Shown one piece after another: positions 1 to 7,880 of a DNA stretch of 19,032 bases. Below the pieces are notes generated by a model. The model saw only the letters and a list, made by a program, of their open reading frames with translations, did no database searches and was not told where the DNA came from. This DNA is from an uncultured Ruminococcus sp. (lineage in GTDB: Bacteria > Bacillota > Clostridia > Oscillospirales > CAG-272): contig CACYWX010000080.1 in the NCBI GenBank assembly GCA_902778205.1, forward strand, positions 1-19,032. Reading direction: 5' to 3'. Position 1 is the first letter of the stretch. Each line of letters opens with the position of its first letter. The position numbers and the translations under genes are program-made.

Positions 1-2936
1 TTGCCATTAAGATAAGCGACGCCTTCGGTTCTCGATACACCACGTTCGGAATATCGTCCAATAACCTCATCTATGCTCTTCGCATCTTCTTTTGCATTAT
101 TTGCGAGCTGATCAAGAGACGATTTTGCCTCGTCTGACATACTCTTGAAGTGGGAATATAATGCAACAAGACTTCCTATTATAGCCATAGGAGCCATCTG
201 AATCGCCATGGAGGCTATAGCAGCACCAAAGGAACGAATTGCCGACGCAGCCATACCAAGAGAGAATCTAAGTCTCATTAGCCCTCTCTGCCATCCATTA
301 GCAGATATTATGGCATTCATTTGTTCTGAATTTACTTTCGCTATAGAAAGTGCAATCTGACGATAAACCTTGGGTAAATCTTTATTTAGTCCCATCATCA
401 TCAATTGAGACTTGGTTATACTACCGTTGGAATATCCTTTATTCAATGCTTTGGCAAATGAGCCTTTTTCTGATTTTGAAGGCGTGAACGAACCTGATGC
501 TGCCAACCCACCACGTATGGCACTCAAAAAGCTTCCTGAGTTAATTGCTGCCACTGCTGCTTCTGTTGCGCGTTGGTTTTTCACCATGGCCATTACATTC
601 TTTGCCATTGCGTCTGATTGGAGGCCAACAGCACTATTTACTGCTAATGTCGCAAGCCTTAAAGCACCAAGTGGAACAAGAATTGCTGTAATTATTCTCG
701 CATACTTGTCCCAATGCTCAGTCAGTTCATTCAGCATGTTCACGCCGGACATGAGCATACCATGATTGGCCTTGCCAATATCGGCCATCATAATATTGTA
801 GTTGTTGCGGAGGTTACGCAACTTACCACCCAACGTCTCGAACTGACGCTCCTGCATGTTGTAGAACCGTCCGCCAGGAGCATCCAAGCCCATGATGACG
901 GCATTCACATCCTCAAAGCCGACCTCTTTCTTGGAAATCATCTTGAAGACATCCTTCCTCGTCACATGCTCTGCGGCGCGTCCTGCACGTTCCTCGGCAT
1001 CGGCAAGTTTGTTGTACCTGTCCGCCAACGCACCAACGAGGTCGATACCGGCTGTCTCAAACTGCCTGTTCTGAATACCACTCAGATAGCCGTATGACTT
1101 GGTGTGACCATAGGCGAGAATCAGACGCTGTACGTCCACACTCAAACCGGCACCGATGTCGGACAATGACTTCATCGTTCCATACAGGTCCTTCGTCTCG
1201 ATACCGAATGCGGCCAACTGACGGGTGCTCTTCAACAGATCTTGGAAGGTGTAAGGAGACTGCTGAGACAAGTCGCGGATTTCGCCGAACAACTGGCTTG
1301 CATACGAGGCACTGCCGATGATTACCTCCAACGACTTCTGCTGCAGCTCCAGCTCTCCTGTAATCTGTGCCATGTTCTCAACGAAGCTCTTAGCGCCCCA
1401 AATGGAGAGGTACTGCGTGGCCATGCTCTTCAGGTCGTTCAGCACGTTCGTCTGCAAGAAACCCTGCTGATTCGTCCGCTTCATCGCATCTGAAAGTTTC
1501 TTTTCCTCTGCACTCAACTTATCTGCAGCTTTGGCTGCATCGCGCTTGGCACGTTCGTTTTCCCTGGTTTCTCTTGTCTGCTCTCTTATAGCCTGATTCG
1601 CATCACTGACGGCACGACGATACAGTTCATGATTTTCATCATATACAGCAGTCTTTATAAATCTTCCACCCGAAGTTCCGCCCATTCCAGATAGTCTGTC
1701 ATAAGCTGCTTGTATAGTGTTTATTGTTTGCTGAAGACTTTGAATTTTTGAAGACTCCACACCAACAGCCTTCATATCTTTCATCTTGTTGTTCAGGTCA
1801 TTGATTAGCGTCAGCAAATCATTCAGCGACTTCCTTACTCGCTCATTACCCTTTGTCTCTTCGTCCGATGCTCTTGAAGCCTCCTTGGATAGTTGTTCAT
1901 ATCCTCTAATCTGTTCTTTGAGTGCCGTGTTTACCTCAGCAGATGTCTCAACGCGTGGTCCGGCCATTTTTTGCATAGTGGCACGTATTTCCTCTGACGC
2001 TGCAAGCAGACGCGTCCGCATCTCATCGGATATGTGTCCTCCATTTGCCTTCTCTGTCAGTGACCTTTGGATATCCTGCAACCTTCGCATTGATTCAGCT
2101 AACTCATCCACGGCCTTCATCTCTTTTTGAATGGAAGTAGTCTGTGTCTCATAAAGACGATTGGTGGCAAGTGAGTTAGCATCCATCATACCAAGACCTG
2201 GTATCTCGGCATAACCGCGTCCCATAAATACTTGCAAGAACTCAGCGCGAGTCTTACGTAAGACTTCAGCCATTCTTTCAAGATGGCCGATGTCAAAACC
2301 TAATGCCTGAGAAGAAATCGTACGTTTGGAGATTTGGGCAAGTATAGAGTCTATCTGTGCCAGTCTCTTACCTGCTACATCCATACTACGCATGTTTTCT
2401 ACTATTCCGTGCGTTGCACTTCCTGCTTCGCGGCTTGACTCAACCATGCGATTCAACATGGTAGTACATTGGGCAACACTTGACGACGTTTTTGCGATTG
2501 CAGTGGAAAGTTCATTCTCGTCATGGGCAGCTTTCTTGGCGGCATCACCGGCTTCTTTGACTCCTTGTTCTCCCTTCTTCATCTCCTTGGCCCACGCAGT
2601 ACCCATTGCTGTGCCAAATGTCTTTGCGAACTTTGTGTCAAGACGTTCCAGTTCAGAGGCCAGTTTATTGATGCTGACAATAGCATCCTGTGTGTTTTGA
2701 CTGAGCTTACCCCAAGTATCCTTGCCGAGGTGCCCGCTTAAATTTCCCATCTCCTGTTGAATCTGCTTCAGCACGCTCAACATATCTTCAAGTTTCTTCA
2801 CCGCCGCATCGTCGCTGACCTTCAACTTGAAGTCCTTGTCAAGCATCAACTGGACTTTCTTTACCAAGGACTCAACACTCTTCTTCTCATCCTCAACTAC
2901 CTGTACCGCAATCTTCAAAGTATCATTTGCTGCCAT
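1..2936 (-). CDS. Phage tail tape measure protein (3' end beyond window)
   Basis: Large open frame, at least 978 codons, starting with ATG at 2936 (MAANDTLKIAVQ) and still open at base 1, so the C-terminus is missing. The N-terminal half is charged, Lys/Glu/Gln-rich and predicted coiled coil. Near residues 500-620 lies a block with QQSPYTFQDLLKSTRQLAAF and, further on, SGIQNRQFETAGIDLVGALA, which resembles the conserved N-terminal domain of tape measure proteins (TIGR02675-like). Downstream the sequence turns hydrophobic and Ala/Gly/Met-rich (for example AAIASMAIQMAPMAIIGSLV), as expected for the membrane-interacting part. Tape measure proteins set tail length inside the tail tube and help DNA cross the host envelope. 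The place directly after the tail assembly chaperone is canonical. The leader has no SD but carries ACACATACGGCT just before the ATG, nearly identical to the tail tube leader. Confidence 0.9.
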   Translation of the reverse strand, partial: MAANDTLKIAVQVVEDEKKSVESLVKKVQLMLDKDFKLKVSDDAAVKKLEDMLSVLKQIQQEMGNLSGHLGKDTWGKLSQNTQDAIVSINKLASELERLDTKFAKTFGTAMGTAWAKEMKKGEQGVKEAGDAAKKAAHDENELSTAIAKTSSSVAQCTTMLNRMVESSREAGSATHGIVENMRSMDVAGKRLAQIDSILAQISKRTISSQALGFDIGHLERMAEVLRKTRAEFLQVFMGRGYAEIPGLGMMDANSLATNRLYETQTTSIQKEMKAVDELAESMRRLQDIQRSLTEKANGGHISDEMRTRLLAASEEIRATMQKMAGPRVETSAEVNTALKEQIRGYEQLSKEASRASDEETKGNERVRKSLNDLLTLINDLNNKMKDMKAVGVESSKIQSLQQTINTIQAAYDRLSGMGGTSGGRFIKTAVYDENHELYRRAVSDANQAIREQTRETRENERAKRDAAKAADKLSAEEKKLSDAMKRTNQQGFLQTNVLNDLKSMATQYLSIWGAKSFVENMAQITGELELQQKSLEVIIGSASYASQLFGEIRDLSQQSPYTFQDLLKSTRQLAAFGIETKDLYGTMKSLSDIGAGLSVDVQRLILAYGHTKSYGYLSGIQNRQFETAGIDLVGALADRYNKLADAEERAGRAAEHVTRKDVFKMISKKEVGFEDVNAVIMGLDAPGGRFYNMQERQFETLGGKLRNLRNNYNIMMADIGKANHGMLMSGVNMLNELTEHWDKYARIITAILVPLGALRLATLAVNSAVGLQSDAMAKNVMAMVKNQRATEAAVAAINSGSFLSAIRGGLAASGSFTPSKSEKGSFAKALNKGYSNGSITKSQLMMMGLNKDLPKVYRQIALSIAKVNSEQMNAIISANGWQRGLMRLRFSLGMAASAIRSFGAAIASMAIQMAPMAIIGSLVALYSHFKSMSDEAKSSLDQLANNAKEDAKSIDEVIGRYSERGVSRTEGVAYLNG

Positions 2937-3021
2937 AGCCGTATGTGTTACTGTTATCTGTTTTCCAATCAAAAAAGGCAGTGGCGATTTCTCCCCACCG
3001 CCATCGGTCGCTTCTTCTTTC

Positions 3022-3842
3022 CTATTCAGTCAGTGTTGTCGACTTTTCGAGACTTCCATTGCCAAGGAACGTCTCAACATTCGTCTTTCTGTGCTTCTTC
3101 TTCTCAAGCCACTTCTCGTAGTCCCTCTTTGCCTGCTTGCGAGTGTACCCTTTCATCTTCTCTTCTTTCGTCTTCTCTCGCTTCTTGTACGCAACGAAAG
3201 GTGCATCAACGGTCATCAACTCTATCTGAGCCGAGGTGTGCCCCCAAAGGTACTCCCACATCTGAACCCTCACCAATCCGAACAGAAAGTATCTCGGCGC
3301 AACTAACCATTGTCGCTTTTCTGCTCCTGAGAAGGCTGTTCCGTACCCAGTTCGCGAAGGATATGCTCGGCTTCCTCCGTCCTCATCGTCATCACTATAC
3401 CCCCGGCCCCTGTCAGTGACATGGAAGTTAGCAAGAACTGCTGAAGCGGTACTTTTTTTTTACCTTCTTCAAGAATCTCATGCAACTCTATGTCATCGTA
3501 CTGACGGACATAATAGAACCAACGCCAAACAAGCCAATAGAAGAATTTCAGTTTCCAATATCCGTCAAGCAGATAGATGGCCGCCGCCTTGCATGCTTTC
3601 TTCCCGTCGGATATCACCTTGTCAAGGTCGCTCATCGCTTCTTTGTCCGCATTGTCGGTGCCTTTCTTGTCGATAAGAACACGACCAAGCTTCACTATCT
3701 GTCCTTTCTTCAGCCACCTCAGCTTGTACGCCTTGCCGCGTATGTGGACGACGCTGGCATCATTGCCTACAAGTGACTGATATTCCCGCTGTGCTTCGAC
3801 GCTCGGCATCCGCACATCTGGCTCTTCGTTCTTCTTTCCCAT
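3022..3842 (-). CDS. Tail assembly chaperone, -1 frameshift fusion (GT-like) form
   Basis: Reading residues 1-130 in frame and slipping back one base in the A9 run (3453-3461) gives a continuous frame from AGT at 3453 to the stop at 3022: 130 + 143 = 273 residues. The -1 frame has no stop over its whole overlap with the short form. The downstream part contains MWEYLWGHTSAQIELMTVDA and a Lys-rich tail (KKREKTKEEKMKGYTRKQAK), which looks like the tape-measure-binding T domain of other phages. The isolated downstream ORF would have to begin with TTG at 3276, without an SD, so it is unlikely to be translated alone. A AAA AAA fits the X XXY YYZ slippery rule. Stimulating structure downstream was not worked out. 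A homopolymer sequencing error is the alternative. Confidence 0.65.
3303..3842 (-). CDS. Tail assembly chaperone, short (G-like) form
   Basis: 179-residue zero-frame product starting MGKKNEEPDV and ending QEQKSDNG. It is charged at the N-terminus and has an aromatic helix around residues 90-113 (WKLKFFYWLVWRWFYYVRQY). It lies between the tail tube and the tape measure gene, where lambda gpG/gpGT-type chaperones are always found. These proteins coat the tape measure protein during tail assembly and leave the virion. Codons 128-130 are three AAA Lys codons in a run of nine A (3453-3461), followed by an open -1 frame leading into the next ORF, so this is probably the shorter product of a frameshifting gene. 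I infer the function from position, size and the frameshift; the sequence itself is not one I recognise strongly. No SD precedes the ATG. Confidence 0.65.
   Translation of the reverse strand: MGKKNEEPDVRMPSVEAQREYQSLVGNDASVVHIRGKAYKLRWLKKGQIVKLGRVLIDKKGTDNADKEAMSDLDKVISDGKKACKAAAIYLLDGYWKLKFFYWLVWRWFYYVRQYDDIELHEILEEGKKKVPLQQFLLTSMSLTGAGGIVMTMRTEEAEHILRELGTEQPSQEQKSDNG
3453..3461 (-). promoter_or_regulatory. Putative -1 ribosomal slippery site (A9)
   Basis: Nine consecutive A on the minus strand, read as AAA AAA AAA (Lys128-130) in the zero frame and followed by GTA. The heptamer A AAA AAA ends at 3453. After a one-base backward slip the next codon is AGT, and the frame stays open for 143 codons. 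Its position within the tail chaperone gene matches the known lambda-type -1 frameshift. Confidence 0.65.
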
Positions 3843-3949
3843 AGATATTCACTGTTGATAATTCTTACCATTCCCTCCCTTAATAACGGAGGGCGACAGG
3901 CTTTCACCTCCGCCGCCCCCCGCATCAGGAAAGAAGTACTTTTACTTGA
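3843..3949 (-). other. Intergenic leader between tail tube and chaperone genes
   Basis: About 107 bases without a gene. It holds a C/G-rich segment and a hairpin with CCCTCC pairing with GGAGGG (3873-3893, 9-base A/T-rich loop). A GGAGG further up (around 3908) could pair with the same CCTCC, so two alternative folds are possible. No T run follows the hairpin, so I do not call a terminator. It may lower read-through from the highly expressed tail tube gene. Confidence 0.4.
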
Positions 3950-4549
3950 TTAAGGAGTGGGTGCATCACCTGGCTCAAGGATTGCGATGGCATCCTTGTC
4001 GGCACCGGAGGCAACCGTACCCGACAGGTTCACGGCAAACGGAGTGTCCTCGCCGTCGAACTGGGGAGAAGCCATGACCTTCACCTTCTTGATGAAGAGG
4101 GCCTTGTCCTCGGTGTCGTTGATGATGAGCAGACCCAGGTTCACGGCTTTCTCGGGGAAGCCGAAGCTCTTGCCGGAGAGGTAGGTCTTGCCTGCCACCT
4201 TGGCATCGGCGGGGAGGGTAATACCAAGATTGTCACCTGTGTCCTCGCCGTACACCAGGTCGAGTACGGTGTCATTGTAGGTCGGAACCTGCAACGTCAC
4301 CTCAGCGTCGCCGGGAGTCATGCGACTCGTCCAGGGAGCATTCAGTCCGTGCACACGGCAGATGCTGTTACTCGGAGTGCCGCCGTTGATGCTCACACCG
4401 CCAGATTCACTGACAGGAAGCTCAATCAGATCGACAGAAGACAGGTCTACTTTGCCCTCGGCAACAGTGAAACCGCCCTTGACTGCATACAGAGCGCTAA
4501 TACCGGAGAATACATCGCCGGACATAGCCGATTTCTTTGTTACTGCCAT
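3950..4549 (-). CDS. Major tail tube protein (probable)
   Basis: 199 residues starting MAVTKKSAMSGDVFSGISAL. It is beta-rich, Gly/Val/Thr/Asp-rich and has no cysteine except one in SNSICRVHG. There is no signal peptide or membrane segment. Size, composition and place between the tail-terminator-like gene and the chaperone gene all fit a siphovirus tail tube monomer, which polymerises around the tape measure protein. No specific motif proves it. The C-terminus is acidic and Pro-rich (ILEPGDAPTP). The leader has no SD but carries AACACATACGACT immediately before ATGGCA; the tape measure gene has almost the same leader. Confidence 0.65.
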   Translation of the reverse strand: MAVTKKSAMSGDVFSGISALYAVKGGFTVAEGKVDLSSVDLIELPVSESGGVSINGGTPSNSICRVHGLNAPWTSRMTPGDAEVTLQVPTYNDTVLDLVYGEDTGDNLGITLPADAKVAGKTYLSGKSFGFPEKAVNLGLLIINDTEDKALFIKKVKVMASPQFDGEDTPFAVNLSGTVASGADKDAIAILEPGDAPTP

Positions 4550-4579
4550 AGTCGTATGTGTTTGTTGGTTTGTGAATTA

Positions 4580-5002
4580 TTAGATGTTTTCAAATGCGTT
4601 TACTTTGGTCCGCAATGTGAACGTGATGGTCGTGACCTGGAAGTTGGTCTCGTCGAGTCCGCGCATCAGCACGGATGGATCTACACACTCCACGATTTCG
4701 TCCTTGATGGGGAAAAGCTCGGTAATCCCATTGACAAAGGTGGTCTGACGGTCGATGTACGGCGTTCCGTCGGTCTGCGCACGGACGAAGGCGTAAATAA
4801 CGCACGTAGTCCTGTAGGAATAATCGTCATAGCCTTTCGTCGTGCGACGCAGCTGTACTGGCAAATCAACGACGATGAACGATTCCATCTTGTCGTCCAC
4901 CTTTTTGGGGCGGTTCAAGAGGTACGTCTTCACACCCAATGGCTTCAGCGCCTTTACGAGTGAGTTGAGTATCTGGTATGTTACCGTCGTATTCTTTGCC
5001 AT
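4580..5002 (-). CDS. Tail terminator / tail completion-like protein
   Basis: 140 residues, MAKNTTVTYQILNSLVKALK onwards, a small soluble alpha/beta protein without cysteines apart from CVIYAF and ECVDPS. Its length and its position directly upstream of the tail tube gene and downstream of the gp10-like gene match the tail terminator (lambda gpU/SPP1 gp17-like) slot. These proteins cap the tail tube and join it to the head. The start ATG shares one base with the upstream stop (TAATG at 5000-5004), a sign of translational coupling. The assignment rests on synteny and size; a minor tail protein is possible. Confidence 0.5.
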   Translation of the reverse strand: MAKNTTVTYQILNSLVKALKPLGVKTYLLNRPKKVDDKMESFIVVDLPVQLRRTTKGYDDYSYRTTCVIYAFVRAQTDGTPYIDRQTTFVNGITELFPIKDEIVECVDPSVLMRGLDETNFQVTTITFTLRTKVNAFENI

Positions 5003-5532
5003 TACTGAATTACTTTCGGAGTGTTAATCTCGATGTACTGCACAGTGTTCAGGAAACCCGTGGTATTGCGTTGCTGCTCCACCCATTTGGCATACTCTGT
5101 CGTGTAGGCACATACAATCTCAAAGACAGCTTTCTTGTCTGGATTATAGTACACCACGAAACTCTGCGCGTCATATTTTCCGTATCCTTCATCGGTCTTT
5201 ACGTCTGCACGGAACGTACGTTCATCACCCTGCCAGTCAGGCTTCCAATGGTAAAACTTATCAGTAGTCATCTTGGGGGCGATTGCGCCAGGAACCATGC
5301 TTGAAGAAAATGTCGCTTGAACAAGCTTGCCTCTGCGATACAATGCAACGGCGATTGAGTTAAGCAGGTTGCCTGTAAACTCATGGGCGTTAGGCTCATC
5401 CAATCGGAAATTGACCGCACTCTCACAGATGTCGTCGCAGTGTTTCTTCAGCTTGACTTCCATCTCGTCATACTTCTCCTCCAATCGTCTTTCAATGGCG
5501 AGTTGCAGTATGTCGGCGTTCTTCATTGCCAT
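5002..5532 (-). CDS. HK97 gp10-like neck / head-tail joining protein
   Basis: 176 residues, MAMKNADILQLAIERRLEEK onwards. The N-terminus is a long charged helix (EMEVKLKKHCDDICESAVNF). A segment with HEFTGNLLNSIAVALYRRGK follows, then a beta-rich half with aromatic-rich YDAQSFVVYYN. The pattern of an N-terminal helix, then TGNLLNSI, then a beta-barrel-like end resembles HK97 gp10-type neck proteins (I see 'TGxLxxSI', which is common in that family). GGAAGGA lies about 10 bases before the ATG, inside the upstream gene end, and may serve as SD. Only three bases separate it from the upstream stop. Confidence 0.55.
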   Translation of the reverse strand: MAMKNADILQLAIERRLEEKYDEMEVKLKKHCDDICESAVNFRLDEPNAHEFTGNLLNSIAVALYRRGKLVQATFSSSMVPGAIAPKMTTDKFYHWKPDWQGDERTFRADVKTDEGYGKYDAQSFVVYYNPDKKAVFEIVCAYTTEYAKWVEQQRNTTGFLNTVQYIEINTPKVIQ

Positions 5533-5535
5533 GCA

Positions 5536-5880
5536 TCAGTTCCTTCCGTACTTCCACAGAATGTGAGTGCCGAGGTTGCTTGGCATCCTGTCAATCACTA
5601 TCCCGTATTCCTGATAACTCCCTTTGTCCACGACAATGCTGTCACCCTCCTTCGGTATCGGATGTTCCTCATCCCACTCATCCTGCCGGACTGGCAAGGA
5701 TAACTTGCGCGTGGAAGTCAGCACGTCACCCGTCTCACTCGTCGTGTGGTAGTCGAAACTTCTGCACTCGCCTTGATAGACAATAGTGAGGTCGTCATCA
5801 TCTGTCATCGGGTCGTCGTCATCAACCCTTCGGCTTATGACACAGGTGTGCGGGAAACGGGGATTCTTCAGGTGTTCCAT
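5536..5880 (-). CDS. Head closure / head-tail adaptor protein
   Basis: 114 residues starting MEHLKNPRFPHTCVISRRVD. The first 25 residues are typical of short head-tail adaptor proteins (a HxC/V-I-x-R strand followed by an acidic loop, here DDDDPMTDDDD). The later half is beta-rich (EGDSIVVDKGSYQEYGIVID) and ends in a polar tail. Such proteins (SPP1 gp16/HK97 gp9 type) seal the connector after DNA packaging. It lies between a connector-like gene and the gp10-like gene, as expected. Its ATG overlaps the upstream stop by one base (TAATG at 5878-5882). Confidence 0.6.
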   Translation of the reverse strand: MEHLKNPRFPHTCVISRRVDDDDPMTDDDDLTIVYQGECRSFDYHTTSETGDVLTSTRKLSLPVRQDEWDEEHPIPKEGDSIVVDKGSYQEYGIVIDRMPSNLGTHILWKYGRN

Positions 5881-6305
5881 TAACGATGTAGATGTCTTCC
5901 GTAGTCACGTATGTTCCTGAAACCTCCACCACGTACCTTATACCGATTGAAGCCCACCTTTGGCAGTCCGTACTTATCGAATATGGCGTTGGCCATACGG
6001 ATGAAAGTGCGTATCTGCTCGGGGGTCAGCTGTTCGCCGCCGCCACTCTGGCTCCAGTCTCCGTCCTTTTCGCTCCACTTGGCAGTAGATACAGGTCCCT
6101 GCGCCAACCATAGATAGGTATAGGCAACGGAAAGGTCTTTCTGCCTTTCAGTAAGCTCGTCAAAAGGAGTGTCCACAACGGCTTTCTCAGCATCCTCAAC
6201 GGTTATTCCGGCATCGGTACAGATGGCCCGCAAGGCCATGTCAGGAATTTCAAAACCCCTGACCTTGCCCTGCAGGTAATCCTTGATAGTGTAGGTCTCG
6301 TCCAT
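5880..6305 (-). CDS. Head-tail connector protein
   Basis: 141 residues when started at ATG 6305 (MDETYTIKDYLQGKVRGFEI). A GTG directly before it (6308) would add one residue, and neither start has a clear SD. The sequence is mostly helical with ELTERQKDLSVAYTYLWLA, then a Gly-rich loop (SQSGGGEQLTPEQI) and a basic C-terminus (KVRGGGFRNIRDYGRHLHR). Small helical connectors that dock on the portal (SPP1 gp15/HK97 gp6 type) occupy this slot right after the capsid gene. The function is inferred from order and size. It ends in the TAATG overlap with the adaptor gene. Confidence 0.55.
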   Translation of the reverse strand: MDETYTIKDYLQGKVRGFEIPDMALRAICTDAGITVEDAEKAVVDTPFDELTERQKDLSVAYTYLWLAQGPVSTAKWSEKDGDWSQSGGGEQLTPEQIRTFIRMANAIFDKYGLPKVGFNRYKVRGGGFRNIRDYGRHLHR

Positions 6306-6331
6306 CACTTCAATTGCTTACGTTGTCCGTA

Positions 6332-7507
6332 CTATCCGCCGTAAGGCTTGTAGAGAGTCACGAGGCCGTAATCAGCCAGGTTCTTGAACACGGGAGCTGC
6401 ATACAGCTCAAACTCGGTCGTGTTGTGGATAGGATTCTCATCCCACGTCGAGAGAACTGCAATGCGGTCTTCCACGAACGAGTAGAGGGTGTTGTTGCCA
6501 ATGCCTCCGTACTGCTGGCGATCCTTCCAGATGCTGTTGGTACACTTGATGTCGAATAGCTTCCGACCAGAGTTGAACGCCACCATCGTGTAAGGCGAGA
6601 ATGCAGGCTCGTCCTCAACAGGCTTGCCGTCCTCCTCGTGAACCGACTTGAAGTCGATGGGCATGAAGGGCCATACACCACGGTCGTGCATGAAGTTGGC
6701 AATCTCCACGCGCGTGGCGGGATAGGTAGTACCTGTAGCGGTACCGTTGCTCTTCCATGCAAGGAACTGCGTCAGCACAGCGGGATGGTCGAGAATCATG
6801 TCGAGCGTGTCAGTGTGCATCATCCACGCATTCACGTCGCGTCCCTGCGAGGAGGTCAGCGTGCGCTGCATGTCGATGATGTCCTTGATTACGTTAGCAT
6901 TCGCGTTGGGAGTGACCTTGCCGTCGGAGCCCTCCGTGAACCAAGCAGGGTTCACCTCGAAGAACTGGTTCTGGTCGAACTCGTATGTGAAGTCGTACTT
7001 CACACCGTCCACGCTCTGCTCGTGGATCTCGCTCGTCGAAGCCAGCTCCATACACATGTGGGTCAGCTCGTTGTGGATACCGCCCAGGATGTTGCGGGAG
7101 TTGGTGATGATGGAGTCGTAGATGAGTGTCTGCAGCGGCTGACCGGTGTTGTTCTTCGCATCACGCAGAATGAACATGTCGTCCTCGCCGAAGGTGAATC
7201 CGTGACCCATCTTTGGCGTGGATCCGGTGTAGAACTTCCATCCCGTGGTGTTACGCATGGGCTTCAGTGCATGAGTGGAGAGCAGCGATGCGCGTGCCAT
7301 GATGGGGATGGTCTTCTGACCCTGCGACCACACCTTGCTGTCACTCGGAGCACTCCAGTCACCGAGCAGGCGCCACATAGCCTGGCGTGAGTTGACAGAA
7401 TTGTACTTCTGGTTGGCAACGTTCATAACCAGATTGAAGTTGCCTTGGTCAACATAACGACGGAAGTCATACATGTTGTAGATAGACTTTGCTTTTGTGC
7501 TTGCCAT
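6332..7507 (-). CDS. Phage major capsid protein
   Basis: 391 residues starting MASTKAKSIYNMYDFRRYVD. Length and position (head genes upstream, connectors downstream) fit a major capsid protein. Landmarks are SRQAMWRLLGDW near residue 40, KMGHGFTFGEDDMFILRDAK near 100, the central NILGGIHNELTHMC, and a C-terminal TNSIWKDRQQYGGIG ... YSFVEDRIAVLSTWDENPI. I read it as an HK97-fold coat protein of the type common in Bacteroidota phages, from general impression and not from an alignment. There is no separate scaffold or protease gene in view. It is the only phage gene with a strong SD: AAAGGAGGT six bases before the ATG, overlapping the stop of the upstream gene, in keeping with very high expression. 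Confidence 0.8.
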   Translation of the reverse strand: MASTKAKSIYNMYDFRRYVDQGNFNLVMNVANQKYNSVNSRQAMWRLLGDWSAPSDSKVWSQGQKTIPIMARASLLSTHALKPMRNTTGWKFYTGSTPKMGHGFTFGEDDMFILRDAKNNTGQPLQTLIYDSIITNSRNILGGIHNELTHMCMELASTSEIHEQSVDGVKYDFTYEFDQNQFFEVNPAWFTEGSDGKVTPNANANVIKDIIDMQRTLTSSQGRDVNAWMMHTDTLDMILDHPAVLTQFLAWKSNGTATGTTYPATRVEIANFMHDRGVWPFMPIDFKSVHEEDGKPVEDEPAFSPYTMVAFNSGRKLFDIKCTNSIWKDRQQYGGIGNNTLYSFVEDRIAVLSTWDENPIHNTTEFELYAAPVFKNLADYGLVTLYKPYGG

Positions 7508-7522
7508 AATTTACCTCCTTTC

Positions 7523-7880
7523 TTACTTTCGGTTGCTGAACTTGATGTCACACCCGGCAGCCACGAGAGCAGCCTTGATGGCATCGTTGATGGCAGGCAT
7601 GCGACGCTCCAGCACGGGGCGTTCATTTGCCCACATACCGTCACCATCCACACTGATGGCATCGGCATCACGCACTACGTCGTAAGGCAGCAGGGCGTTG
7701 GGCGTTGCCTTCACCTTCTTGTCCGTTGCGCCTACAACAGCGAGGATGTCGTCAGCGGCCAAGCCAGTGACGGCAGCACTCAGTGTGAGCACGTTACCAT
7801 CAATAGCAGTGACGGTTGCGAAATTCTCAGCCGCAGTAGCAAGCGATGCGGGCAGTTCAGCCACAGTGTCGCCTACCTTG
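7523..7880 (-). pseudogene. C-terminal part of a phage head fibre / decoration-like protein, lacking its own start
   Basis: About 115 codons at the 3' end of the chimeric frame, with phage-like codon use and immediately upstream of the capsid gene. It contains PASLATAAENFATVTAIDGN, then LTLSAAVTGLAADDILAVVG, and ends ERRMPAINDAIKAALVAAG ... KFSNRK. The repeated pattern 'A-x-V-T-x-I-x-G-N-x-(V/L)-T-L' followed by a 'G-D-x-L' turn is familiar from small head fibre or decoration proteins encoded beside capsid genes in Bacteroidota phages; I hold this only moderately. The true N-terminus is missing because the frame enters from the host S1 domain. No in-frame start with an SD is available for separate translation. 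Confidence 0.5.

Noticed and set aside
6638..7390. 250-codon plus-strand frame inside the capsid gene.
   Set aside because: Shadow of the capsid gene; no SD, and the strand of all phage genes is minus.
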